Shown here piece by piece: positions 17,181 to 27,493 of a stretch of DNA of 64,000 bases. Under the pieces are notes generated by a model. It was not told the origin of the DNA, did not search any database, and saw only the letters and a list, made by a program, of their open reading frames with translations. Both the position numbers and the translations under genes were made by a program. Positions within the stretch are counted from its first letter, which is position 1, and the number at the start of each line of letters is the position of its first letter. Source of the stretch: Linum tenue (lineage: Eukaryota; Streptophyta; Magnoliopsida; Malpighiales; Linaceae); NCBI GenBank assembly GCA_946122785.1, contig CAMGYJ010000003.1, forward strand, positions 4,960,001 to 5,024,000, read 5' to 3'.

Positions 17181-18565
17181 TCTATGATTAAAAAAAAATC
17201 TATGAAAATTTTATGAATCCAAATATTGTCAAATTTTATGTAAATAATTTTGTAACTAACTAAAAATGAAAGATCTTATGGATCCAAAGAGTGCCGAATT
17301 CTGTGCAATAGTCTCAATGAACTTAATCGTGTCAATGTATTTTCTAATATACGTAACCCATCATCTCTCTGGTTGTGGACGTGTCATATAATAGATTTGA
17401 TCATACTCATAGACTCATAGTGACATACCTTCTTTTCTAGACGGCATAACCCTTCAAACTGACAGTGTCATCAAAGTCAATAATTCAAGGTTAACGAGTT
17501 CTCTATCCGTATTCTCGACCTCATCTGCTCGTTTCTTAGCTTGCCTCCACACGATTGTCTGAGAGGACTAGCAATACAGCATCAATAGCAAGAAAATCAT
17601 TGGGAAAAGCACTATCAAAGGATTCTTTTTGTTTTGTTTTTGAGGGATCATCACTAACGAACTATAGTGTAGAAATGACATGACAAATTAGCTGGGGATT
17701 CAATAATTTTAGTTGAGAGAGAGAGAGAGGGCACGATGAAGAAAGAAGGGTAGCTAGCCTGCTTTAGCTAGGAGGGGTGATGATCATAGGAATTGCATAT
17801 ACGATGGTGACAGTTAATAATTGGACTACTACTGACACTTTTTGATTGTCCATTTTTCCATTACAGCTATAAAGTTTTTGCAATTTCGCTACAATGTCCG
17901 CAAGGTGTACCTATGTGAGAACGTATTCACAACATCATGCGTCCGAGAGATCATTCACAAACAATTTGTTGTCGTCAGATGGATACGATAGTAATTTATA
18001 ACGTCTGATCTGACAGATACGTACATGATGATGTGAGTGGCTACAAATTGCTGAATGCCTCCCTCCCTCTTTCCACCGCCAATTTCGATCTCTAAAGGTT
18101 TTGATTTAATGGGTTATACATCATAATCCTCTATCATTGTGGGTTCTCATAATTATTGACACTTCCCAATCATTATCGGTTGTTAATGATGGCAATAACT
18201 TCTTTTTGTTCGAAAGAGAGATCTAGTGGAGAGGAAAACCAGAATGAATGAAGTATAGTAGTTGATGAATGCGATGAATTAATGAATGGGTGTTAAGTGT
18301 TTGATTAATCTTATATTAAGATATATAATCTCTGATGATTCCCTTTTATATGATCACTCGTCTGCTAGGTGGGAGTCGCCGTCGTGTTACAGTATATATC
18401 AATCTTTCGTAGCTAGAGTCGTCCTCCTCTCTTTGTGCTGAGTTCTGGATTGTGTATATATATGCTCCTGCCGACTTTATTTGAGGAAGCTGCAGCTTTA
18501 AGGTTCTTTGACAGATGATGATGCTAGCTAGCTGTTCTTGTTCATGGAAACTCCAAGGTTACTAT
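17181..18565. other. Intergenic stretch without recognised genes
   Basis: AT-rich with a short GA repeat near 17717-17729. No exon-like frame or element ends found. Confidence 0.55.
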
Positions 18566-19041
18566 TGTTAGAAAGTGGTATAAGATCCAGCAGAACCTTC
18601 TCCCAACAACTCGAGTTATTGGGACCAACTGGTTCTTGACATGGTATCAAAGCCTTCTCTTCTGGTCCCGGATTCGAAGGTAGGTAGAGAGAGAGAAGAA
18701 GAGAGAAGGAAAGTAGTAAGGAATAAGATTGACTTTGGAGGGTTTCGGCTCTCCCGTGGACTAGTCCTGTAAATTAGGGAAACCACGTTAAACCTTGTGT
18801 TCGTTCTATTCGTATTTAGTTTGACATGGTATCAGAGCTGGTTTGGCCAAATGGTCGTGTGTTCGAATCTCCACGACCCCCAATATTAACAGTTGATTAA
18901 AGCACAAGGTATGGTGGGCCTGTGCAAACTTCAAGCCCATGGGTTGACTTTCGTTTGAGGGGGCGTGTTAGAAAGTGGTATAAGATCCAGCAGAACCTTC
19001 TCCCAACAACTCGAGTTATTGGGACCAACTGGTTCTTGACA
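18566..19041 (+). mobile_element. TRIM element, plus strand, with a chimeric internal domain
   Basis: Two identical 76-bp LTRs (TGTTAGAAAG...GGTTCTTGACA) lie at 18566-18641 and 18966-19041. The flanks ACTAT (18561-18565) and ACTGT (19042-19046) form a 5-bp target duplication with one mismatch. The 324-bp internal region begins TGGTATCAAAGC (decayed primer site, 18642-18653) and ends TTTGAGGGGGCG. Midway, a second, perfect site, TGGTATCAGAGC (18827-18838), follows an LTR-like end TAGTTTGACA. After it the sequence matches the minus-strand TRIM array at 3281-4094. The middle part therefore comes from another LTR element, probably by template switching. Confidence 0.85.
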
Positions 19042-19280
19042 ACTGTTTCCTTTGTTTGAACGACCTTTAGTAGGGGAGCTACATGTAGTTCAGGAGGGGT
19101 TACAGTTCTCTATTTTTTTAAAAATATTTATGGTCAGTGGCGGAATCAGAAATCTGAATAAGGGGGCTGATTTGACTTGTGGTAATTGGGTGGACTGAAC
19201 TAAAACCTTATAGACTATTATAATTTGGAAATTTGTACAAAATTTACATGTAATTTTAAAGATATTTCAAAGTTGAGAGG

Positions 19281-19400
19281 AGGCTACAGGGAGTGATAGA
19301 ATAATTTGGCTAGCCTTGAGAAACAATAGGGAGTGATAGAATAATATGTGTGTTATACCTTGAGAAACTATAGGGAGTGATAGAATAATTTGGCTAGCCT
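19281..19400 (+). repeat. Short tandem repeat, about 50-bp unit
   Basis: AGGGAGTGATAGAATAAT followed by TTGGCTAGCCTT or a variant occurs three times in a row, with TTGAGAAAC spacers. No function recognised. Confidence 0.75.
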
Positions 19401-19455
19401 TCCTCCATTAATTAAGATTTAAGTTTAATGGTCGGAAATGATTGTAATTTGTTAT

Positions 19456-19640
19456 CTACAAATCCATTCTCACCCTAATTTCTGACTGCACGAATAAATC
19501 AACCATACATAAATTGGCGAGTAAATATCTACTATGAATTTGACACTCTAATTCTTGACTGCACGAATGAGTACTCAACCTACATAAATTGGCGAGTAAA
19601 TATCTACTACGAATTTGACAAGAAGTACCTGCACACATTT
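19456..19640. repeat. Direct repeat, two copies of about 80 bp
   Basis: A block containing GACTGCACGAAT and AAATTGGCGAGTAAATATC occurs twice, once near 19484-19540 and again near 19558-19620, with small changes. A short minus-strand frame across it is probably fortuitous. Confidence 0.7.
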
Positions 19641-20658
19641 GAAACCTTGATCAATCTCGCGTCGTCCTTTGAACTTGAAGATCAAATTGCATGTGAGCTT
19701 ACGCGTCTATGCAACATTGAACACTCAAGTAGTTTTGATACATATGTTGCTATCATTGTAAACATGAATCGGTAGAGGAACATTGTTAGAAACATGGGGT
19801 TTTCCTTCTATTTATTATTTGGACCATATATATTGTCCGTTTGGTTATACTTTGGAATTATGCATGGATACATTTCAGTATTTGTAGGAGGTTTTTAGGG
19901 TGACATTTGACTATTCAGCTATGAAAGTTAAATCATGGGTATTCTGAGGTAATTCATCAGTCTTTATATTCATGGGTCTCTAGTCGAAACTAAACCCTAC
20001 CCCTCTCTTCTCTTCTTCCTTTCCTTAATCCCTCTTCTTTCCTCAATTCTAATATCTATCCAATCCCTAATTCCAGATAAACTTTCAAATCTCAATCTCA
20101 TAACCGTAAACGAACATGTCTAGATCCATAATTCTTACAAACATCCACACCTAATTCTACTTATGGATGCAACCATTGAACTTCACATGCAAGTAAGGGG
20201 AGCCAAAGCTCTCCACTCATCACAGAGTATCTAGAAATAGAAATATGCTTATTAGATTTCCAAGTAAGTAGTACCACTGATGCTGATCCCTAGCTAGTAG
20301 GTGTAGTATCCACAAACCAGCCTTCTTATATCATGGTAGGTTAAATGGTAACATCCCCAATTGAATCTCATTGCTCCAAAATTGTTCCTCTCTTTGTTCC
20401 ACTTATGGGGTTTCCCTCAATACTACAAATAGGTAAAGGAGTTCTAGTTCCCCATCTCTTGTAAAAAGTGAAGAATTATACTTTGTCCTTGGAAAGGGAG
20501 GAAGAGCATCAACTAGTAGTTTCTACTTTGCAAGATTCCAAACCCACCACCTTCATGAATGAATTTGCAATCTTAATCTAGTATCTCCTTCACATATCAT
20601 CCTAGTTTTTCATCTCCTAGGAAAAACATAAGAACATCTTTACGAAGGGAGAATATGG

Positions 20659-21099
20659 CGGGGGGATGGTTATCCTTAACTCGGCCAGGGAAGTCATCCT
20701 TGCCAAGGGGATTCACCTCCCGTTCCTTACTGATCCTTTGATGGTGGAAGCTCTGGTTCTCCGTGAGGCGATTGGCTGGTGTTTGGCGAATGGATTACCT
20801 ATCATGAGGTTTGAAGGTGATGCTCAGGTGATTATTGAGAAGGTTCTCCGGAAGGATGTTCGGGACAATCACATCGGGGCAATTTTGGAGGAGATAGTCA
20901 ATTCATTTGCGTCAAACGTAGGGTTCTCTGTGCGATTTGTAGGTCGAAGAAACAATAGGGTAGCTCATTTGGTAGCTAGAAAAGCCCTATCATTGTTCCC
21001 GACTGCGTGTCGATCTTTTGATTTCCAGGCCTGGCTGTATTCCAGGATGTAATGATCTATTTGTTTCAATCTATTGATTATCTTTTGTCAAAAAAAAAA
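20659..21099 (+). mobile_element. 5'-truncated LINE, RNase H end only, with a 14-bp target duplication
   Basis: An open frame from about 20666 to 21052 encodes the RNase H-like domain at the end of plant L1-type LINEs. Visible blocks are DPLMVEALVLREAIGW, FEGDAQVII and RRNNRVAHLVARKAL, which carry the expected acidic residues. It is followed by a short 3' UTR and an A-run (21090-21101). The direct repeat AAGGGAGAATATGG at 20645-20658 and 21100-21113 is a textbook LINE target-site duplication. The upstream reverse transcriptase was lost at insertion, so this is a dead-on-arrival copy although its frame is uninterrupted. Confidence 0.92.
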
Positions 21100-21113
21100 A
21101 AGGGAGAATATGG

Positions 21114-23039
21114 TGTCAATACCAGTACATAAAACTTGAACATGATACCTTTTCTACGTGAATTCGCCATCTTAATTGAAAAATACAATTTTAACTTTTG
21201 TTACTTTAATAAATCCTTACTCCTTCCCGCGCCAGAAAAATACCCTCTTTACTCAATCTGAAACATAAAGATAAGAATACAACGAATCAATCTACACATG
21301 TTATACATGATAGCTGACTCACCTTCTTATACTTGTTAAGAAAAGTACCCATTAACTTTTTTTACCCTATAAAAATGTGATTAATTGTTAACCCAATGAA
21401 AGAAACAAGTGATTATATATAGTATTGTTTCACTGTTATAGAAAAGAAGTAATTAACAATTCACAGCCAATTGTTACAAGGAAAGTGAAAAAAGTAATGT
21501 AGAAAAATGGAGTGGGGGTGCCCATTCCATTCTCTAGAATTATTCCTTTTACCAGAAAAGAACAAAAGCTTTTGACCATCTCCAATAGTCCCAAAACAGT
21601 CACTCTCTCGACTACTGCCATCCCACGCTCAGTCACTCAAGGCTGCACCCTCCTCCTGCAACTCCATAATTCTTTTTCAAAAGTATATGCAAAAGAAGTT
21701 AAGCCCACCAATTCAATGGTAAAAAAAAGTGGATACTAGGTAGACTTTTGTGTTTTGATTCCACAGTTATCTTTGAGTATGTTGATGAAAATCGATGAAA
21801 TGGGTTGTTTTGTTCTTCTTAGTGTGAAAAAGAAGAACCAAATTTGAGAGCTTTTTTTTTAACATCGTATGCCTTCTATAATTTTTTTTTTACGTTTTTA
21901 AATAGATGAATAAGTGCATGTAACCGATTCTGATGATCAGATAAGTATCACATGGGTCTTACAATCTTTGTATCCAAAATTGATGATATGCTATATATGA
22001 TTGACATGGCAAACTGATCTTATAAGGCAATTAAGATGATCACGTGTACTGATATATATGCCATTATGTCAAAGTTGTACCATGACACTTGCTAAACTGA
22101 TGGTGGTTGTGACTCGTGGTTGCTAGATTGAGCCACTCATAGAGGGACAGAAATAAAAAAAATATATCAATCGAAAGACAATAGTGTACCTAACTTCTGA
22201 AAATAACAACCTAAAGGAAAAAAAAGACGTCTAAGTCGCTATCCTGACCACCACTCTAGCCCTCTATATTCGGATCGATTTCTTACTCTGATGAGTTAGT
22301 CCGAAGACAAAGTAATCTCCTTGTTCAAAGTTTTCTTCAAATAAAGTTCGAAGAGTTCTATTCATAGGCCTTAATTTCAATGGCGGATGCCTCATCATGA
22401 GACAAACCCAATTATAAATTGATTAGCACCTAAGCTTGAGGCTTATTTTATCACCTTTGTCCTCACCATATCTCCAAAAGAGGCATTGGTATAATCTCAG
22501 TTGGAACAACGTAATCTTCCTAGACGTGGCAGTATGATTCTTGGCTTTCTTCAAGAGAAGCATCATGAATTCAAGTAGTATTATACTATTCTATTGAAAC
22601 TTGTAATGAATTAGATAGAATATGTTAAAAAAAATACATGGCCACAAAGAACACATCATGGAAAAAGGTTAGTGACTGATCATAGGATACCTAAAAGATG
22701 AAGTAACAAAGTAGAGGCCACAATGAAACTTTGTCTTTGTTTAAATCGGTTTTGACATTCTTCCCTTTCTAGATATCAAATATTTCATCAACTTTAGTGC
22801 ACAACAAAGACTAGTGGTTGTGTCAGCTTACTTAGGCATGCCTTCGAAGACAAAAACCCATATAGCATTTGCATATTTTATACATGGGTAAGTTAGAATG
22901 AATTTTGGGTCTGCACATTGAATCATTGATTGTATCAAATTCCCTTTGAATTTCAAAATCCATACCCAAGGTATTGGTAAGTATCCTTGCATAAATTCAC
23001 CCAACATATAAGGATTTGTCCTTTCCAAATTATTACCTC
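21114..23039. other. Intergenic stretch without recognised genes
   Basis: AT-rich. No convincing exon, RNA gene or element boundary was found. Confidence 0.5.
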
Positions 23040-23042
23040 TAA

Positions 23043-23981
23043 CGGGTCGTTTGCTTCATGGATTTGAAAAATGAAGGTTTTGGTAAAACCTGGGTTTTAA
23101 AAAACCATGGATATATGATGGATTTGGTGGCATTATGGATTTGAACAAGTCTATTGTTTGCTTGATGGATTTGATTATGGACTTTGTTTGATTAGATTTG
23201 TGGATATTAAATACAAATTACCTAGTTACCCTTATTTAATTATATTTCTATATTATAATCCAAATCTTTCATTTAAAACTAATCCAAAACATAGAAAGAA
23301 ATTTTAAACTCTTTACCACTATATGGATTAATAATTCAACTACAAATATAAAAATGTATTACAATTTGGCACTAATTAACAATTCATCTTGGCACTAATT
23401 AAAAATGCATCTAATAATCATTCATAAAAAAACAATTCATCTAATAATGTACGCAATATTATGTATCAATTGCACCCAATTGCTCGCTTTATTGCTACAA
23501 CTCATCATCTTCTTGCTAACTCACCGATGTGGAATCCGACAATCAATCAAATAATAACGTACAAGATGAGCATAAAGTGTTTCTAGGTGAATCTAACAAA
23601 TCACATATACATTCATATTTAAATAAAATACGATATTACAAAATGAAATGATAAATTCTCAATTTTATAAAATACGAAATTATAAAAGTTTACAGTTGCA
23701 TGACCATTGAATTAAAGTAGGACAAATTTATAATTAAAGAAATAATTAAGAGTAGAAAGGTAATTTACCATCATGGATTTTAATCCATCACCCAAATCCC
23801 ACCTCAAGAGGTGGAACTTCCAAGTCCGTGGGGTCCACGGATTTGGAACCCCAAAAGTGGTGGGGCCCACAAATTCCATCTCCCTAATTCCCTAAGGCAA
23901 ACGATGGATTTCGGTTCAAGTCCATGATGGATATATTTCCATGACCAAATCCATCACCAAAACCCTCAAGCAAACGACCCC
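23043..23981. mobile_element. MITE, PIF/Harbinger-like (939 bp)
   Basis: Terminal inverted repeats share GGGTCGTTTGCTT at both ends, and subterminal copies of ATGGATTTG occur in both orientations. TAA sits on both sides (23040-23042 and 23982-23984), matching the 3-bp TWA target duplication of PIF/Harbinger elements. There is no transposase frame. A shorter relative lies at 38569-38985. Confidence 0.8.
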
Positions 23982-24269
23982 TAAATTGCCTCCGAGAAAG
24001 TATATTGAGAAAACAATGATATGATCTAGCAAGTGCCATGGTACTATCATATCCTGTTGGTAGTCATTTTACAGTTGGCTATGTACCATCTATACCAAAT
24101 AAATTATTTGTAAAAAAAAAAACTAAATAGGTTAGCTGCATAAAATTTAACATGAACGACAGGTTGGTCAACGCTGGATCAGACTATACCAAATAGATTT
24201 TGATCGAGTTGAAGTCGAGAAAAATATTATGAGTTTGGGTAAGTAAGCTTCTTATGGACAACGCTGATG

Positions 24270-24450
24270 TAAGACAACCTAGTTGGTAAAGGGTTGGATT
24301 TCAGGTTTGGGATGTGACAAGGTCTCAGGTTCGAATCCCAGTACCGCCTTCTTGGTGTTCCCGGAGGCACCTTTGGTACATGAGACGAAGTCTTCCCGGT
24401 GACGGTAGCACAATCATCTGAGTATTTTATTCAGAGTTCACCAGAATCGA
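24270..24450 (+). mobile_element. tRNA-derived SINE relic (Au-like)
   Basis: An A-box-like TAGTTGGTAAAGG is followed by a B-box GGTTCGAATCCC at the spacing of a tRNA promoter. Next comes GGTGTTCCCGGAGGCA, also present in the better-preserved SINE at 34957-35154. No tail or target duplication is visible, so the ends are approximate. Confidence 0.65.
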
Positions 24451-24835
24451 ACCATAAACACGTTTGGTTCATTTGGTTTGATTCCCCCAGTCCATATTTA
24501 ATTTCAGTCATTTTCTCCTTCCTATTTTCAATAATTCATAGGTATTGAACCTATCTAAATATATTCGATCCGATCAATTCAGTCGAAATATCGATTCGGT
24601 GCGCGAACTGAATCGTTGTCCACCCCTACATTCACATGAACCCTTTCCTCTCATTGAAAGTGTTAGCTAGGGTGTAACCTAATACTAAACTACTAATAAC
24701 AAAAAAGCATACATTTGTAACTTTGTTTTCATTTTCATCTTATTTAAAACCCAAAACAATAACAGTACTAACATTAAAGTATTTCATGTGCTACCCAAAG
24801 ACACAATAACAACCAACCCATACCCCTCTTCCCAA

Positions 24836-24843
24836 TATATAAG
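24836..24843 (+). promoter_or_regulatory. TATA box of the PINOID-like kinase gene
   Basis: TATATAAG lies 129 bp upstream of the start codon at 24972. Transcription would begin near 24867, giving a 5' leader of about 100 bases rich in CCCAAA/CCCTAAA runs. Confidence 0.65.
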
Positions 24844-24955
24844 ACCCCTCCTTTGTAAGAATATACCCTCACATCACATTACCTCTCACACACAACCCAA
24901 AAAAAATACCCTAAAACTAAAACCCCTTTTTTCTCTCGATCCAACCCACAAACCT

Positions 24956-24997
24956 ATGCTCACCGCAGAAAATGGCATCCATAACTCCCCGCGATGA
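24956..24997 (+). promoter_or_regulatory. Upstream ORF overlapping the kinase start codon
   Basis: An ATG at 24956 opens a 13-codon frame ([13 protein letters not shown]) that ends with TGA at 24995-24997. It overlaps the main ATG (24972) in a different frame. A scanning ribosome that used it would pass the kinase start, so it could lower translation. The main ATG lies in AAAATGG, with purine at -3 and G at +4, which favours leaky use of the kinase start. Confidence 0.55.
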
Positions 24998-26602
24998 CCA
25001 GTCCGACTACGACAGCAGCTCCTCCTCCATCACCGTCCCCGACTCCAGCCGGAGCTGGATGAGCAACCTCAGCTTCGGCAGCCGCCGGAGCTCCATCTCC
25101 GTCGCTTCCTCCCTCGCCGAACCCAATTACTCCCACAAAAAGCCCCACAAGTCCAACCAGACCGCCTGGCAGGCCATCAAGCGCCTGCAGGCCGGCCGAA
25201 CCGTCGGACTCGACAGCTTCCGCCTCCTCCGCCGGCTGGGCAGCGGCGACCTGGGCAACGTCTACCTCTGCCAGATCAGAAACCCGGTAGTGGGTCTCCC
25301 CCAGTGCTCCTACGCCATGAAAGTTGTGGACAAAGAAGCTCTGGCTATCAGGAACAAGCTGCAGAGGGCAGAGATGGAGAAGGAGATTCTCGCCATGCTC
25401 GATCACCCCTTTTTGCCCACTCTCTACGCCGATTTCGAAGCTTCCCATTACTCCTGCCTGGTCATGGAGTACTGCCCCGGCGGCGATCTGTACGCCGCCC
25501 GGCAGCGCCAGCCAGGGAAGCGCTTCCCTGTTTCCTCTGCCAAGTGAGTAAAATTGACTTCTTAAATTGTTTAGAAGTAATTCGCGCCCTCCGGGTGAAA
25601 CAAACAAGAAGAACACTACTGTGTAAACAAAGAGTTTAATTTGGTGTGTGTTTGTTTCAATTTCTCAGGTTTTATGCGGCGGAGACGCTGCTTGCGTTGG
25701 AGTATCTACACATGATGGGGATAGTGTACAGGGATTTGAAGCCGGAGAACGTACTCGTTAGAGAAGATGGGCATATCATGTTGTCGGATTTTGACCTCTG
25801 CCTCAAATGCGACGTCGTCCCGAAGCTGCTCCGGCGGCCTTCGGCCGCCGATGGTGATGACGACTGCGACGATGAGGTAGGTGGTGGGAGAAACGGGAGG
25901 GAAGCTTGTTTCACGCCGTCTTGTGCTACGCCGATTCGCCCCGTTTTGTCCTGTTTTTCGTCGAGGAGGAAACAGAGTTCGGTCAGGACAATCGTCGAAC
26001 AGGTGGAGTGCGGTGAGAAAAAACAGAACCATTATCACCTCCATCGCGGAGGGCAGATGGAATCGGAATTGGTGGCGGAGCCGGTGAACGCGCGGTCGAA
26101 GTCGTTCGTCGGGACGCACGAGTACCTGGCGCCGGAGGTGATCTCCGGGCAAGGGCACGGCAGCGCTGTGGACTGGTGGACTCTGGGGGTGTTCTTGTAC
26201 GAAATGTTGTATGGGAGGACGCCGTTCAAGGGGGAGAACAATGAAAAGACTCTAATCAATATTCTGAAACAGCCGTTGACGTTCCCGAGGTCGGCCGCCG
26301 CCGCCGGCGGAAGCGGAAGGGAGACGGAGGAGATGGCGAGGGTTCAGGACCTGATAAGCAAGCTGCTGGTGAAGAATCCGAAAAAGAGGATCGGGAGCCT
26401 GAAAGGGGCGGCGGAGATCAAGCGGCACGAGTTTTTCCGGGGGGTGAATTGGGCGCTGATTCGGTCGGTCCGGCCGCCGGAGGTGCCGAGGGACCGGAAT
26501 GTGGCGAGCCGGATGATGCCGAAGCTGATGAGCCGGAAAGAGAGGGAGGCGCCGTACCAGATTCCGGCGGTACGGCAGCATCAGCATTTTGATTACTTCT
26601 AA
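24972..26602 (+). CDS. PID: PINOID-like AGCVIII (AGC3) serine/threonine protein kinase, two exons
   Basis: Exon 1 is 24972-25543, the intron 25544-25668 (GTGAGT...CTCAG, 125 bp) and exon 2 25669-26602, giving 501 residues. The glycine loop GSGDLGNV is at 90-97, the ATP lysine in AMKVV at 117 and the helix-C glutamate at about 136. YRDLKPEN has catalytic D213. The magnesium motif is DFD (231-233) instead of DFG, the plant AGCVIII hallmark. A roughly 95-residue insertion (about 239-333) separates it from the activation segment [12 protein letters not shown] (336-347). The protein ends in FDYF, the hydrophobic motif that docks PDK1 in PINOID kinases. The intron falls between SSAK and FYAAE, which I recall as the PINOID position. 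PINOID phosphorylates PIN auxin exporters at the plasma membrane and sets their polarity. PID and its close paralogue PID2 cannot be told apart here; WAG or D6PK are less likely given the C-terminus. Confidence 0.93.
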
Positions 26603-27477
26603 TTAATTAATTAGTTGTTGACTGCTTTTTTAGTTTGGGTGGAGGGAATTATGAGGGAGATGGGGTAAAAATGTAATTAAGTTTTTACTAGCTAGGTAAA
26701 ATTTAACTGCAAATTATAAGTCTCATAAGGTGAAAAGAGTTGGCTTTTAATTATTAGTCTAGTCTTCCATTTTTTTCTTCCTCTTTTAACTCGTTAATTT
26801 TCGTGTACTAATGATTAATTATATGAAATCAAATCATAAATTTTGTTTTTGTTTATGATTATTCCATTGTTTGTCGCTCGGAGTAAAGAGATAATATCCA
26901 GAGGTAATGAGGTATATAATAATGGTTTGCTATATGTTCGAGTGTATATATAATTGATTGTGGTAAAAAGAACTACATGTATGTAGGCAAATTTCCTCAC
27001 CCGTTTTACCTGACCTGTTTGGCCTGTTGTGGAGCGGGTTCGACCCGTCCCGTAGGCGGGGCGGGCATGGGTACTCTCATCGACCCGACCTGCCCTGACC
27101 CGCCCCAATCTCGACCCGTTCTTGTCTAAATAATTACATGTATTCTTAGTCAAATTCCTTAGGATTTTTCTTTTATTACATCATAATTTAGCTATAATAA
27201 AGTTTTAAATTAGTGAGAACCTCAATTTCTCAAATAATTTAACTACATTTATCATAATATTGTTTGTTTTCTTGGTTTTATAATAAAAATAACGATTATT
27301 TCTAATGTTTTTCATATAAATTGCATACTCATTGGGTATACCTGCCCCGACCTGCGACCCGTGATAAATTACCCGACCTGGACCCGACCTGCCACGGGGC
27401 GGGTCTGGGTACCAAGAAACCCGCCCGGACCTGCCCCATTGCCATTCGTACTGATGTATGTGCTTTTGATCGTCTTT
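26603..27477. other. Kinase 3' flank and GC-rich hAT-like repeat relic
   Basis: The first few hundred bases are the likely 3' UTR and flank. From about 27000 to 27445 two GC-rich blocks full of GACCCG/CGGGTC motifs appear; the right one ends CCCCATTGCCAT, resembling the terminal end of plant hAT-type non-autonomous elements. Clear paired ends and a target duplication were not found. Confidence 0.4.
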
Positions 27478-27493
27478 AACTATTATCCTAACT

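Noticed and set aside
24960..25616. 218-codon minus-strand frame over the kinase first exon
   Set aside because: Antisense shadow of a GC-rich exon; the plus-strand kinase is clear.
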